This document shows, piece after piece, positions 45,631-55,568 of a DNA stretch of 64,000 nt; positions within the stretch are counted from its first letter, which is position 1; each line of letters opens with the position of its first letter. Location of the stretch: assembly GCF_001421505.1 (NCBI RefSeq), contig NZ_LMKL01000010.1, positions 1 through 64,000 of the forward strand, in the 5' to 3' direction. Both the position numbers and the translations under genes were made by a program. This DNA is from Sphingomonas sp. Leaf17 (GTDB lineage: Bacteria; Pseudomonadota; Alphaproteobacteria; Sphingomonadales; Sphingomonadaceae). Under the pieces are notes generated by a model. The model searched no databases and was not told where the DNA came from. It worked only from the letters and a program-made list of their open reading frames with translations.

Positions 45631-46724
45631 GGCGCGCTCCGGAAGCCGAAGCCCTCGGCGGCAAGGCCCGGGCCGAAGGCCAGCGCGACGCCGCGCGCGA
45701 CCGGTGGCCCGTCCAGTAGGCGGGCGAGCACGAACATCAGCGTCGCCGACGACATGTTGCCATTATCGGCCAGCACCGTGCGCGATGTGGCCAGCGCGTC
45801 CGGCGGCAGATGCAGGCTGTTGGCGACCGCGTCGAGAATCGACCGGCCGCCGGCATGGACCGCCCAGCCGTCGATGGTCGCCGGATCCTGACCGCCGGTC
45901 GCCGCCGCCGCAAAATCCGCGTCGGCCAGCGCGGTGGCGATCCGCCCGGGCACTTCGCCCGACAGGTGCATCGCAAAGCCGCGATCGGTGATGTCCCAGC
46001 GGATCAGGTCGTGCGAATCGGGCAGGGTGGTCGCAAACGGCGTCTCGATCGCAAGGCCCGCCGGCTCCGCGCTGACCAGTGCCGCGGCCGCGCCGTCCCC
46101 GAACTGCAGCATCGCCAGCAACGGTTCGATCGCGGTGGCGGGTTGCAGGTGCAGCGTCGACAGCTCGACCGTCACCACCAGCACGCGGGCGGCGGGATCG
46201 GACCGGACGATGTGGCGGGCGCTGCGCAGTGCGGCGACGGCCGCATAACAGCCCATGAAGCCGACCAGCAGCCGTTCGACCGCTGGCGACAGGCCCAGCC
46301 GGCGGGCGATGATCTGGTCGATGCCGGGGGCGACGAAGCCGGTACAGCTGGCGACCACGAGATGGGTGATCCCGTCCAGCGGCGTCTGGTCCGCAAGCGC
46401 GGCGATCGCCGACAGCGCAAGGTCGGGCGCGGCGGCGGCATAGATGGCCATGCGGTCGGCGGTGCCGGGATGGGGATTGTCGGCATAGAATCCGCCTGCG
46501 TCGACCGGCGACCCGCCATCGGCCGATACCGGCAGCACCGACCAGCGATGGCCGATGCCCGACCGTGTGGCCATCCGTTCGAACAGGCGCGCGGACGCTG
46601 GTTCGATCCGCGCACGCGCCCAGGCGATAAAGGCCTGATGGACGTCGTGACCGGGCACGGCGGTGCCGATGGCGTTCAGATATACGGATTCGGAAAACGG
46701 GGAACGAGCGGGGGAAACGGCCAA
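45627..46724 (-). CDS. Type III polyketide synthase
   Basis: A 365-aa chalcone/stilbene-synthase-fold enzyme. The triad is complete: Cys in VVASCTGFVAPGID, His in GWAVHAGGRSIL, Asn in LADNGNMSSATLMF. Likely makes alkylresorcinols or alkylpyrones from fatty acyl starters and malonyl-CoA. TTG at 46724 has GGAG 6 nt upstream; a GTG at 46754 gives 10 more residues. First gene of a four-gene operon. Confidence 0.9.
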   Translation of the reverse strand: MAVSPARSPFSESVYLNAIGTAVPGHDVHQAFIAWARARIEPASARLFERMATRSGIGHRWSVLPVSADGGSPVDAGGFYADNPHPGTADRMAIYAAAAPDLALSAIAALADQTPLDGITHLVVASCTGFVAPGIDQIIARRLGLSPAVERLLVGFMGCYAAVAALRSARHIVRSDPAARVLVVTVELSTLHLQPATAIEPLLAMLQFGDGAAAALVSAEPAGLAIETPFATTLPDSHDLIRWDITDRGFAMHLSGEVPGRIATALADADFAAAATGGQDPATIDGWAVHAGGRSILDAVANSLHLPPDALATSRTVLADNGNMSSATLMFVLARLLDGPPVARGVALAFGPGLAAEGFGFRSAP

Positions 46725-46839
46725 CGGGAACTCCACACGGGATACGCAATCCACAGCAACGCATCGCGAGAAGCTATGGATGCAAGCGGCGCTATGCCAC
46801 CGTCCTGGCCCCCGGGGGGGATAACATTTCGTTCATGAA

Positions 46840-46926
46840 TGGTGCGGCCAAGAAGACTCGAACTTCCACGGGCTTTCGCCCACAACGACCTCAACGTTGC
46901 GCGTCTACCAATTCCGCCATGGCCGC
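46840..46926 (-). tRNA. tRNA-Leu (anticodon GAG)
   Basis: An 87-nt class II tRNA with CCA encoded. Acceptor GCGGCCA/TGGCCGC, anticodon stem CAACG/CGTTG with loop TTGAGGT (anticodon GAG), long variable arm, and T arm with GTTCGAGTC. No integrase or repeat is next to it. Confidence 0.95.
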
Positions 46927-47037
46927 CCATGTCCCCGCCGGACACGCCGGCAGCAGGTAGGCGAGCGCCACTAGCAAAGCGATCCGCCACACGCAACGTC
47001 TTTGCGCGCTTCGGCCATTCGCCGGAACCGATGCGCG

Positions 47038-48057
47038 TCAGATGGCCTTGGGATCAATCTTCATGCTGCCATCTTTTCCGCTGCCGGTCGGCTGACCGCG
47101 AAGGACGAGATCGCGCACCTGTTCGGGCCGGGGCATCGCGGTGAAGGACGGATAGGCAAAGGTCGTGCCGTCCACATCCTGCAACGACACGGTATAGGTT
47201 CCCGTCTTGTCGACCTGCCCCATCAGCGACGGCGTCACGCTGACCACGCGCCCGGCATCGGACAGGGCCATGATGTAGCCGCTTGCCTCGCCATCGGCGC
47301 GGTAGACGCCATATTCGGGGTGTGCGCTGCCCTCACGGCACCATGTCGCCGCGCGGGCCGCCGTGGCGGCCTCTGTCCTGGCCGCGACACTGGCGCCGAG
47401 CAGGGACATCAGCATGTCCGCGCCGTTCGCCTTTGCCACCTTGGCCTTTACAAAGGCCAGCGGCGCGGGGCAGGCCTTGATGGGAACGGCGGCGGGGGCG
47501 GGGTCGCCGCCCGTGGTCGGCCAGCGGATGGCGGCGATCACGTCGGTCAGGCGGGCATCGAGCTGGGCCGCCTTCAGCGTCGTGGCGCTCATACGGATGG
47601 CGACGATCCACCCGCCGACCGGGACCACCGCAAGCGCGGTGCTGCGGTACGGACCGTCAGGCACGGCATAGACCTGTCGCAGCGACGATGCGGACCGGGC
47701 GGTTCCGGCGGCAAACGCGACCGGTTCGATCGTCGCCGGGGCGGCGTGGCGGTAGATATCCCTGCCCTCCAGCGCAGTGCGCGACCGGTCGAACCACAGG
47801 CTGGGATCGGCGACCGGCGATCGGAATATATAGATGGTGACGAACACGCTCTTGTCGGGCAGCTCGAACTGCGCGGCGACGTCATGCTCGGTTTCGGTTG
47901 CATCGGTCAGCGTGGTGCGGGGCATGCCGGCGATGTCCCGCGTCAGGATCAGGCCCGTGGGGGCGTGTTTCCAGCCCTTGTCGGCCGGCACGGGCAGGTC
48001 GCGCGCGGCTGCCGTCGTTGCGCAGGCCAGGGCCATGGCCACCATCAATCGCATCAT
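47038..48057 (-). CDS. Exported protein of unknown function
   Basis: A 339-aa precursor with signal peptide MMRLMVAMALACATTAAA (cleaved near 18) and no recognised domain. The mature part has several beta-rich stretches (VFVTIYIFR, GWIVAIRM, TYTVSLQDVDG). GGAGG at 48066-48070 supports the ATG at 48057. Divergent from the MATE gene by 118 bp. Confidence 0.75.
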   Translation of the reverse strand: MMRLMVAMALACATTAAARDLPVPADKGWKHAPTGLILTRDIAGMPRTTLTDATETEHDVAAQFELPDKSVFVTIYIFRSPVADPSLWFDRSRTALEGRDIYRHAAPATIEPVAFAAGTARSASSLRQVYAVPDGPYRSTALAVVPVGGWIVAIRMSATTLKAAQLDARLTDVIAAIRWPTTGGDPAPAAVPIKACPAPLAFVKAKVAKANGADMLMSLLGASVAARTEAATAARAATWCREGSAHPEYGVYRADGEASGYIMALSDAGRVVSVTPSLMGQVDKTGTYTVSLQDVDGTTFAYPSFTAMPRPEQVRDLVLRGQPTGSGKDGSMKIDPKAI

Positions 48058-48175
48058 CGCACCATCCTCCGTGGATGTCCGCAGCGTGGTCTGCGCGCGT
48101 TTTGCGGGCAAGGGTCTTTTTCGCCGGCCCCGCCGATGGGTTATGGCGAAGTGCGCCATGGTCTAGGAGGGCGGG

Positions 48176-49546
48176 ATGATGCGTGTTTTTCAGACCGATC
48201 GCCGTGCCGAGACCCTGCGGGTGCTGGTGCTGGCGTGGCCGGTGATCCTGACCAGTCTGAACTGGACCATCCTGCACGTCACCGATGTCGTCGTCGTCGG
48301 GCTGGTGAGTACGCATGAGGTGGCCGCGCTGGGGGCGAGCAGGACACTGACCTTTGTCGGCATCGTCGCAGGGCTGGCGTGGCTGTCGGGCATATTGGTC
48401 GAGGCGTCGCGCGCCGATGGGGCGGGCGACGGTGTCAGGACGGCGGCGGTGCTGCGGCAGGGGCTGGTGCTTGGCCTGTTGCTGGGGCTGGCGATGGGGG
48501 CGTTGCTGTTCTTTGCCGCCGCGCCGTTGCTGGCCGTCGCCGGTGTCGCGCCGGCCATGGTCGATCCGGCGGCGCGGGTGGTGCGGGTGATGGCGCTGGC
48601 CTATCCGTTCCAGTTGCTGATCGTGGCGGCGAGTTTCTTTCTCGAAGGGGTCAGCCGGCCGCGCCGGGTCGCGGCGGTCAACCTGACGATCCTGCCGCTG
48701 AACGCGCTGCTCGCCTGGGCCTTGTCGGGTGGGCATCTGGGACTGCCGGCGCTCGGCGCGGCCGGGGCGGCGGGCGCGACGGCGATCGCGTCGGCGATCG
48801 GCGCGGTGGCGATGGTCGCCGGCGCGGTGACGCTGCCCGGTCGCCACGCCGTGGCCCTGCGCGACCGGGGTGCCGCGGTGTGGCACGGCACCACCGCCGG
48901 CGTCGTCGCGCTGGCGCGGTTCGGGATCGTGCCGGCGCTGGCGTCGGGGCTGGAGCTGGCCGGCTTCGCAATCCTGATCGCGCTGTCGACGCGGTTCGGC
49001 GACCAGACCGCGCACGCCTTCCAGATCGTGTTCTCGGTCCACAACGTCACCTTTGCGTTGGCGCTGGGACTCGGGTCGGCGGCCGGCGTGCGGACGGGCA
49101 ATGCGGTGGGCGAGGGGGTGCCGGCCGCCGCCGTGCCGCGCGCGTTGATCGCACTTCTGCTGACGGTGATCGCGATGGGGGCGTGCGCGCTGGCGTTGAT
49201 GGTCGGGGCAAGGCCGATCGTCACCGCGTTTCCGGCGTCGGCGACCACGCAGGCGATGGCGCTGGCAATGCTGATGCTGTGGGCGCCGTTCATCGTGTTC
49301 GACGGGGTTCAGGTCGTGCTGGTCTATGCGTTGCGGTCGCTGGGCGATCAGGTGGCCGCCGGGATCAACAGCATCGTCGCCTATTTCCTCGTCACCGGCG
49401 GGGTCGGGCTGTGGCTGGTCCATGCCGGTCACGGACCGATGGCGCTGGTGTGGGCGTCCGGGATCGGCATGGTCACCGCCGCGACGCTTCACGGCGGCCG
49501 GTTCGCGATCCTCAGCGCGCGGTTGCGCGTTCGCCCGCAAAACTGA
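48176..49546 (+). CDS. MATE family efflux transporter
   Basis: A 456-aa inner-membrane transporter with 12 hydrophobic segments in two homologous halves. Pattern [21 protein letters not shown] at the start, and [17 protein letters not shown] in the middle, typical of NorM/DinF-type exporters. AGGAGG 5 nt before the ATG. Substrate unknown; the last 35 bp overlap the convergent zinc-ribbon gene. Confidence 0.92.
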   Translation: MMRVFQTDRRAETLRVLVLAWPVILTSLNWTILHVTDVVVVGLVSTHEVAALGASRTLTFVGIVAGLAWLSGILVEASRADGAGDGVRTAAVLRQGLVLGLLLGLAMGALLFFAAAPLLAVAGVAPAMVDPAARVVRVMALAYPFQLLIVAASFFLEGVSRPRRVAAVNLTILPLNALLAWALSGGHLGLPALGAAGAAGATAIASAIGAVAMVAGAVTLPGRHAVALRDRGAAVWHGTTAGVVALARFGIVPALASGLELAGFAILIALSTRFGDQTAHAFQIVFSVHNVTFALALGLGSAAGVRTGNAVGEGVPAAAVPRALIALLLTVIAMGACALALMVGARPIVTAFPASATTQAMALAMLMLWAPFIVFDGVQVVLVYALRSLGDQVAAGINSIVAYFLVTGGVGLWLVHAGHGPMALVWASGIGMVTAATLHGGRFAILSARLRVRPQN

Positions 49547-50348
49547 GTTCGAGCCGTTTGGAGCTGGCCGGCACGTCGAGCTTGGCCGAATTGAAGTCGA
49601 TCGACGCCCCGGGCGCCAGCGAGCGTTGCTGCGGCGTGATCGTCCAGTTGAAGACGAGTTTGCCTTGTGCGTCGCGCAGTTCGGCGTTGATGTCGGGCAC
49701 GCGTTGCCGCGCCGAGGAGGGGTTGGCGATCTGGCCGCTGACCGCGAACAATTCGCTACCGTTTTCCAGCTCGCGCCGCTCGATCGGGTTGTCCTTGATC
49801 CGGAGCGGCGATTCGGTAGTGCCGATCGGCAGGCCGAGGCTGGCGGCGATGTTCGGCGCACCCGACCACAGGATCGCGCCGGCCCCGGCGATCATCAACG
49901 CGCCCGCGCCCATCGCCGCGATGGTCCAGCGTTTCGCCGGGTTGCGGCGCGCGCGGAACGGGGGCGTGTGGGCGAAAGCGTCGAACGAATCGCCCGGCAT
50001 CGCGATGGCGGGTTCGGCCCAGGGCGGCGGCGTTGCCGGCACGGTCGCGCTGGTGGCCGGGCGGGCGGGCATGGATGGCGGCGTCGGGGCTGTCGCGGGA
50101 GCGGGCGGCGCGGCGGCGGCCACCGGCGATGAGTCGATCGGCCGGGGCGCGACCGCGGACGGGATCGGCTGACCCGGCGGCAGCGGTTCCGGCGGCGCGA
50201 TCGGTGCGCGCAGCGGCAGTTCGACGGTGACCCCGTCCTGAAACCAGCTATGCTTGCAATTGGCGCAACGCACCTGTCGTCCGTCGACGCCGATCGCGCT
50301 GTCCGGCACCAGATAGCGGGTGCTGCATTCGGGGCATTGCAGGATCAT
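49512..50348 (-). CDS. MJ0042-type zinc-ribbon membrane protein
   Basis: A 278-aa protein: N-terminal zinc ribbon with CPEC...CANC (residues 5-31), a long Pro/Ala-rich linker (45-135), a membrane helix near 150 ([20 protein letters not shown]), and a C-terminal DUF3426-like domain. Commonly next to ftsEX in alphaproteobacteria; role unknown. The 223-bp gap to ftsE shows no gene. Confidence 0.88.
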   Translation of the reverse strand: MILQCPECSTRYLVPDSAIGVDGRQVRCANCKHSWFQDGVTVELPLRAPIAPPEPLPPGQPIPSAVAPRPIDSSPVAAAAPPAPATAPTPPSMPARPATSATVPATPPPWAEPAIAMPGDSFDAFAHTPPFRARRNPAKRWTIAAMGAGALMIAGAGAILWSGAPNIAASLGLPIGTTESPLRIKDNPIERRELENGSELFAVSGQIANPSSARQRVPDINAELRDAQGKLVFNWTITPQQRSLAPGASIDFNSAKLDVPASSKRLELSFAGERATAR

Positions 50349-50571
50349 GCGGACGCTTCACGAGAGGGTCGCCGGATAGGCCACCTGGTCCGTAAATCTA
50401 AACACGCCATGGGCCGGCAAGGCAAGTCCCGCCCGGTGCGGTCCGTCGCCGGAAACACTGGCGGAAACGAAACACCCGCGAAAACGACGCCGGCTTGAAG
50501 CGCGACCGCCAGTCGTGCGATGGCACTTGAGGGTAAACGTATAACAGGGAGCGGCCACGGCCCGTCGCGCA

Positions 50572-51282
50572 ATGGCGAACATCGTGCAGTTCGAAAATGT
50601 TGGGCTGCGCTATGGCACCGGCCAGGAGACGCTGTCCGACGTCAGTTTCGCGCTGGCCGCCGGCGCGTTCCACCTGCTGACCGGTCCCAGCGGTGCCGGC
50701 AAGACGTCGCTGCTGCGGCTGCTGTACCTGGCGCAGCGGCCGAGCCGGGGGATCATCCGCCTGTTTGGCGAGGATGCGGTGATGATGCCGCGCGACCGCC
50801 TGCCCGGATTTCGCCGGCGCATCGGCGTGGTGTTCCAGGATTTCCGGCTGGTCCCGCACCTGTCGGCGTGGGACAATATCGCGCTTCCCTTGCGCGTCGC
50901 GGGCGTGGTCGAGGCCGATATCCAGCAACCGGTGCGCGAAATGCTGGCCTGGGTCGGGCTGGCCGACCGCGCGCAGTCGCGGCCCGCCACGCTGTCGGGC
51001 GGCGAGCAGCAGCGTGTCGCCATCGCCCGCGCGGTCATCGCCCGGCCGGAAATGCTGGTGGCGGACGAGCCGACCGGCAACGTCGACCCCGACATGGCCG
51101 AACGCCTGTTGCATCTGTTCGAATCGCTCAACCGGCTGGGGACGACGGTCGTCGTGGCGACGCACGATTATCACCTGCTCAACCGCTTTCCCGCTGCGCG
51201 GATGATGCGGCTGGACAAGGGGCGGCTGATCGACCCGACCGGCAGCCTGCGCTATCCCCCCGCCGTCGGCGTGCCGGCATGA
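50572..51282 (+). CDS. ftsE: Cell-division ABC transporter ATPase FtsE
   Basis: A 236-aa ATPase. Walker A GPSGAGKT at 38-45, signature LSGGEQQRVAIARA, Walker B MLVADEPTGNVD, and THDY switch. With FtsX it activates peptidoglycan hydrolases at the septum. Overlaps ftsX by 4 bp. Confidence 0.95.
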   Translation: MANIVQFENVGLRYGTGQETLSDVSFALAAGAFHLLTGPSGAGKTSLLRLLYLAQRPSRGIIRLFGEDAVMMPRDRLPGFRRRIGVVFQDFRLVPHLSAWDNIALPLRVAGVVEADIQQPVREMLAWVGLADRAQSRPATLSGGEQQRVAIARAVIARPEMLVADEPTGNVDPDMAERLLHLFESLNRLGTTVVVATHDYHLLNRFPAARMMRLDKGRLIDPTGSLRYPPAVGVPA

Positions 51283-52190
51283 GCGGGGTTGCAAGCGGTG
51301 CGGTAACGGGGGGCGGCAGTACCGCCGAACGCCGCGTGCTGGACGAGGCGTCGGGCGTCCGGGCGATGACCTGGGTCATGGCGATCATGGTGTTCCTGAC
51401 CGTGCTGGCGACCGCGCTGGGGCTGGCCACGCTGGAGGCGCGGGGGATGCTCGACCGGCAACTGGCGGGGCGGATGACGATCCAGATCGTCGAGGGCGAT
51501 ACCGCCCGCCGCGACGCGGTGGCGGCGCGGGTAACGGCGCGGTTGAAGGACCTGTCCGACGTGGCGCGGGTGCGCGTGGTCGATGACGCGACGCTGGCCC
51601 GGCTGCTCGAACCCTGGCTGGGAGCGGAGGCGGGCAGCGCCGAGCTGCCGATGCCCGCGCTGATCGACGTCGACCTGCGGACGTCCGATGCGGCCGCCGC
51701 GCAGCGGGTGGCGGCGGCGGTGCGCGCGGTCGCGCCGGGGGTCGCCGCCGACCGGCACGAACGCTGGATGTCGCCGGTCAGCGGCGTGATGACGACGCTG
51801 GCCGCGCTGGCCGGCGGGCTGGTCGTGCTGATGGCGGTGGCGACGGGCGCGGTCGTGCTGCTGGCGGTGCGCGCCGCGCTGGAGGCGCATCGGGCCACGA
51901 TCGAGGTGATGCACATGCTGGGGGCGACCGATGTCCAGGTGGCGCGGCTGTTCCAGCGGCGACTGGCGCTCGACGCGCTGGTCGGCGGGATCGGCGGCGG
52001 GATCGTCGCGCTGGTCGTGACCGGGCTGGTCGGCGGGCAGGTCGCGGGGCTGGGATCGGACCTGCTGGGCGGGGTGACGATGACGGGCGGCGACTGGGTG
52101 ATCCTGGCGCTGGTACCGTTCGGCTTCGTCGTGCTGGCGATGCTGACCGCGCGGCGGGCGGTGCTGACCGATCTGCGGCGGTCGCTGTGA
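51279..52190 (+). CDS. ftsX: Cell-division ABC permease FtsX
   Basis: A 303-aa protein with four membrane segments (about 35-55, 175-200, 220-245, 270-295) and a periplasmic domain between the first two. Late VRAALEAHRATIEVMHMLGATD is the FtsX coupling segment. ATGA overlap with ftsE, GTGA with the next gene. Confidence 0.93.
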   Translation: MSGVASGAVTGGGSTAERRVLDEASGVRAMTWVMAIMVFLTVLATALGLATLEARGMLDRQLAGRMTIQIVEGDTARRDAVAARVTARLKDLSDVARVRVVDDATLARLLEPWLGAEAGSAELPMPALIDVDLRTSDAAAAQRVAAAVRAVAPGVAADRHERWMSPVSGVMTTLAALAGGLVVLMAVATGAVVLLAVRAALEAHRATIEVMHMLGATDVQVARLFQRRLALDALVGGIGGGIVALVVTGLVGGQVAGLGSDLLGGVTMTGGDWVILALVPFGFVVLAMLTARRAVLTDLRRSL

Positions 52191-52723
52191 TCAGCCGGTT
52201 CCTTGCCGTTCTCGCGATCGCGTGGTCGCTGGGGTTCGCGGTCTTCATGCTCGCGCTGCCGGGGCCGCTGGAGGGGACGACCACGGATGCGATCGTCGTG
52301 CCGACCGGTGGTCCCGGGCGGATCGACCGTGGACTCGACCTGCTCGCACGCAAGCAGGCCAAGCGGATGTTGGTCACCGGTGTCGGGCCGGGCGTCCGGG
52401 CAATCGACCTGGCGCTGGCGAACAAGGCGTCGACCCGGCTGTTCGCCTGCTGCGTCGACCTGGGCGCGGACGCGGTCGATACCCGGTCGAACGCCGAGGA
52501 GACCGCCACATGGGTACGCCGGCATGATTACCGGACGGTCCGGCTGGTGACGTCGGACTGGCACCTGACCCGCGCGCGGATGGAACTGGCCGCGGTGGTC
52601 GGGCCGCATGTCGTGATTCTTGGCGACGGGGTGGCGAGCGATCCGCGGCTGGGGATGCTCGTCAACGAATATAACAAGCTGATCCTGCGTCGGATCGCAC
52701 TGTGGATCGGAATGGGATCATGA
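52187..52723 (+). CDS. YdcF/SanA-like DUF218 protein
   Basis: A 178-aa protein with an N-terminal membrane anchor (LAVLAIAWSLGFAVFMLAL) and a DUF218 domain: DAIVVPTGGPGRIDRG, KRMLVTGVGPG, TRSNAEETATW, and LVTSDWHLTRARMEL. Probably envelope-related. The order ftsE-ftsX-ydcF-plsC is a regular alphaproteobacterial arrangement. Confidence 0.9.
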   Translation: MISRFLAVLAIAWSLGFAVFMLALPGPLEGTTTDAIVVPTGGPGRIDRGLDLLARKQAKRMLVTGVGPGVRAIDLALANKASTRLFACCVDLGADAVDTRSNAEETATWVRRHDYRTVRLVTSDWHLTRARMELAAVVGPHVVILGDGVASDPRLGMLVNEYNKLILRRIALWIGMGS

Positions 52724-53415
52724 TCGCCTGGTTGCGGACATTGCTGTTCCGGATCGTGTTCTATGGCGGGTCGGTCGTCATCGTCGGCACGGCACCGCTG
52801 GTCGCCAAGGCGTTCGGGCAGGCGGTGCTGGTGCGTCATGCGCGGGTCTGGTCGCGCTTCCACCATTGGTGCGCGCGCGTCCTTCTGGGGATCCGCATCG
52901 TCATCGAAGGGCAGCGGCCGCGCGAGCCGGTGCTGTACGCGGTCAAGCATCAGGGGATGTTCGAGACGATCGAGGGGTGCGACCTGTTCGGTGGGCCGAC
53001 CATCGTCATCAAGCGCGAACTGACCAACATCCCGGTCTGGGGCTGGGTCGCGCAGGCCTATGGCGCGATCGTCGTCGACCGGGAGGGGTCGGCGAAGATG
53101 CTGCGCCAGATGATGGCGGAGGCGACCGTGGCCAAGGCAACCGGCCGCTCGATCCTGATCTTTCCCGAAGGCACGCGGGTGTCGCCGGGCGAACAGCCGC
53201 CGCTGCGCTCCGGGTTCGCCGGTCTGTACCGGGTGCTGAAGATGCCGGTCGTGCCGGTGGCGATGGACAGCGGCGTGCTGGTACCGCGCAAAGGGGCGAA
53301 GCGGGCCGGCGTGATGACCTTCCGCTTCGGGGCGGCGATCCCGCCGGGGTTGCCACGCGAGGAGATCGAGGCGCGGGTACACGCGGCGATCAACGCGCTG
53401 GACATTCCGGCCTAG
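52720..53415 (+). CDS. plsC: 1-acylglycerol-3-phosphate acyltransferase family protein
   Basis: A 231-aa membrane acyltransferase making phosphatidic acid. Hydrophobic N-terminus (IVFYGGSVVIVGTAPLVAK), motif I KHQGMFE (His-x4-Glu rather than the usual His-x4-Asp), motif III FPEGTR, and motif IV VVPVAM. Activity is likely but the motif I Glu is a variation. ATGA overlap with the previous gene. Confidence 0.9.
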   Translation: MIAWLRTLLFRIVFYGGSVVIVGTAPLVAKAFGQAVLVRHARVWSRFHHWCARVLLGIRIVIEGQRPREPVLYAVKHQGMFETIEGCDLFGGPTIVIKRELTNIPVWGWVAQAYGAIVVDREGSAKMLRQMMAEATVAKATGRSILIFPEGTRVSPGEQPPLRSGFAGLYRVLKMPVVPVAMDSGVLVPRKGAKRAGVMTFRFGAAIPPGLPREEIEARVHAAINALDIPA

Positions 53416-53429
53416 GCCGTTTGTCGTTC

Positions 53430-53445
53430 CCCCGCCTGGGCGGGG
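53430..53445. terminator. Short GC palindrome between convergent plsC and tyrA
   Basis: CCCCGCC (53430-53436) pairs with GGCGGGG (53439-53445) with a 2-nt loop. There is no T-run. It may be a degenerate copy of the dispersed palindrome family. Confidence 0.4.
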
Positions 53446-53459
53446 ACGTAGCGGTTCCT

Positions 53460-54368
53460 TTAGTCGTGCCTGCGACCGAAATCCTCGGCGGCGTCGTCCT
53501 GGCCCTGCTCGACGATGCTGCGGCGGATCGCGCGGGTGCGGGTGAACAGGTCGAACAGCTCGTCGCCCTTGCCCCAGCGGATCGCGCGCTGGAGGTGGCT
53601 GAGATCCTCCGAGAAGCGTTGCAGCATTTCCAGCACCGCTTCGCGATTGGTCAGGAAGACGTCGCGCCACATCGTCGGGTCGGACGCGGCGATGCGGGTG
53701 AAGTCGCGGAAACCGCCGGCGGAATATTTGATGACCTCCGAACTGGTCACCTCCTCCAGATCGCTGGCGGTGCCGACGATGGTATAGGCGATCAGGTGCG
53801 GCAGGTGGCTGGTGACCGCCAGCACGCGGTCGTGATGGTCGGGGGCCATCGTCTCGACCTCCGCCCCCAGCCGCTGCCAGAATGTGGCGACGCGCGTCGC
53901 GGCGGTCTCGGGCATGCCCTCCAGCGGGGTGACGATGCACCAGCGCTTGTTGAACAGCGTGGCGAAGCCCGCCTCCGGCCCGCTGCGTTCGGTGCCGGCG
54001 ACCGGGTGGGCGGGAACGATGATCGCGGCCGGCAGGGCCTCGACCAGGACGCGCGCGACCTCCGCCTTGCAGCTGCCGACGTCGCTGACGACCGCCTCGG
54101 GCGGCAGGTCGTCGACAAACTCGGCGGCGACCGCGCCCATCGCCCCGACCGGCACGCACAGGATCACCAGATCGGCGTCGATCACCGCCGCGCCGGCGCT
54201 GTCGGCGACATCGTCGCACAGGTCGATCCGCGTCGCGGTCGCGCGGACTTGCGGGTCGGCGTCATAACCGGTGACGCGCACCGTCGGCATCGCCGCGCGC
54301 ACGCCGCGTGCGATCGACGAGCCGATCAGCCCCAGGCCGATGATGGTGACCCGTGCGAAAGGCAGCAT
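53460..54368 (-). CDS. tyrA: Prephenate/arogenate dehydrogenase
   Basis: A 302-aa NAD(P)-dependent enzyme of tyrosine synthesis. GLGLIGSSIARG at 11-22 (Rossmann loop), ILCVPVGA, SDVGSCKAEV, and HPVAGTERSGPEAG. No ACT domain. hisC ends at 54368, the first base of this gene's ATG. Confidence 0.92.
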   Translation of the reverse strand: MLPFARVTIIGLGLIGSSIARGVRAAMPTVRVTGYDADPQVRATATRIDLCDDVADSAGAAVIDADLVILCVPVGAMGAVAAEFVDDLPPEAVVSDVGSCKAEVARVLVEALPAAIIVPAHPVAGTERSGPEAGFATLFNKRWCIVTPLEGMPETAATRVATFWQRLGAEVETMAPDHHDRVLAVTSHLPHLIAYTIVGTASDLEEVTSSEVIKYSAGGFRDFTRIAASDPTMWRDVFLTNREAVLEMLQRFSEDLSHLQRAIRWGKGDELFDLFTRTRAIRRSIVEQGQDDAAEDFGRRHD

Positions 54369-55486
54369 CAGCCCGCCTGCTCGACCAGCGCGCGCAGGGC
54401 GGCGGCGACGCCGCGCGTCTCGCCTTCCGTGCCGATAGTGATGCGCAGCGCCTGCGGCAGGCCCTGCCCGGGCAGCCAGCGGACGATGTAACCGGCGTCC
54501 ATCAGCCCCGTGTACGCCGCCTCGGCGCTCAGCCTTCCTTCAAACAGGACCAGCACGAAATTGGCCTTGGATGGCACCGCCTTCAGCCCGGCATTGCCCA
54601 TCGACGCGATCTCGCCCTCGAACCAGGTGCGCCAGTGGGTGTTGTGGTCGCGGGTGGAGTCGACGAAGCCGGTGTCCCGCATCGCCGCGATCGCTGCCGC
54701 CTGACCCGCGATCGTCACGTTGAACGGCGCGCGGATGCGGTGGAGCGCGTCGATGATCGCGTCCGAGGCATAGCCCCAGCCGATCCGCTCGGCAGCCAGT
54801 CCGTGGATTTTGGAAAAGGTCCGCGTGACCAGTACGTTATGGCTGTTCGACGCCAGTTCGAGGCCGGCGTCGTCATCGGCCGCGTCGAGATATTCGGCAT
54901 AGGCCTGATCGAGGACCAGCAGCACGGTGGGCGGCAGGCCGGCATGCAGGCGGGCGATCTCCTCGCGCGCGGTGAAGGTGCCGGTCGGGTTGTTGGGGTT
55001 GGCGACGAAGACGACCCGCGTCCGGTCGGTGACGGCGGCCAGGATCGCGTCGACATCGGTGGCATAGTCGCGGTCCGGCGCGACCACCGGGATCGCGCCG
55101 ACGCGCCGCGTCGCGATGTCGTAGACCGCGAAGCCGTAGCGGACGTGGATGATCTCGTCCCCCGGCCCGGCAAAGGCGCTGGCGGCCAGATGCAGGATTT
55201 CGTCCGATCCGGTGCCGTAGAGGACGCGCGCCGGGTCTAGGTCGAACGCCGCCGCAATCGTTTCGCGCAGGGCGACCGCGCTGGCGTCGGGATAGCGTTC
55301 CAGCGACCCGCGCGCCGATGCGAACGCGGCGACCGCGTGCGGGCTGGTGCCGAGCGGGTTTTCGTTCGACGACAATTTGGCGACCACGCGGCCGTCATCG
55401 GTCGTCGACCGGCCCGGGACATAGGGCGCGATGTCGAGGATCCAGGGCTTTGGAACGGGTGCGGTCAGGGGGGGCGAGGCGGTCAT
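54368..55486 (-). CDS. hisC: Histidinol-phosphate / aromatic aminotransferase HisC
   Basis: A 372-aa class I/II PLP aminotransferase. [19 protein letters not shown], and the PLP lysine in [17 protein letters not shown]. Paired with tyrA, so it may serve tyrosine/phenylalanine synthesis as well as histidine. ATG at 55486; the open frame continues upstream. Confidence 0.92.
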   Translation of the reverse strand: MTASPPLTAPVPKPWILDIAPYVPGRSTTDDGRVVAKLSSNENPLGTSPHAVAAFASARGSLERYPDASAVALRETIAAAFDLDPARVLYGTGSDEILHLAASAFAGPGDEIIHVRYGFAVYDIATRRVGAIPVVAPDRDYATDVDAILAAVTDRTRVVFVANPNNPTGTFTAREEIARLHAGLPPTVLLVLDQAYAEYLDAADDDAGLELASNSHNVLVTRTFSKIHGLAAERIGWGYASDAIIDALHRIRAPFNVTIAGQAAAIAAMRDTGFVDSTRDHNTHWRTWFEGEIASMGNAGLKAVPSKANFVLVLFEGRLSAEAAYTGLMDAGYIVRWLPGQGLPQALRITIGTEGETRGVAAALRALVEQAG

Positions 55487-55568
55487 CCGCGCGGCATAGC
55501 GCCGGTGGTCCGCGCTTGCAAAGGCGGCAGTCTTGCGTTGCCGGGTCACTGGGCCTAGCGATCCGCGC

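Noticed and set aside
47882..49861. 659-aa minus-strand frame over the MATE gene
   Set aside because: Arg/Gln/His-rich shadow opposite an intact transporter gene.
55487..55568. SAM-II-type riboswitch before metX
   Set aside because: These riboswitches are common before alphaproteobacterial metX, but the 82-bp gap shows neither the conserved pseudoknot segments nor enough room.
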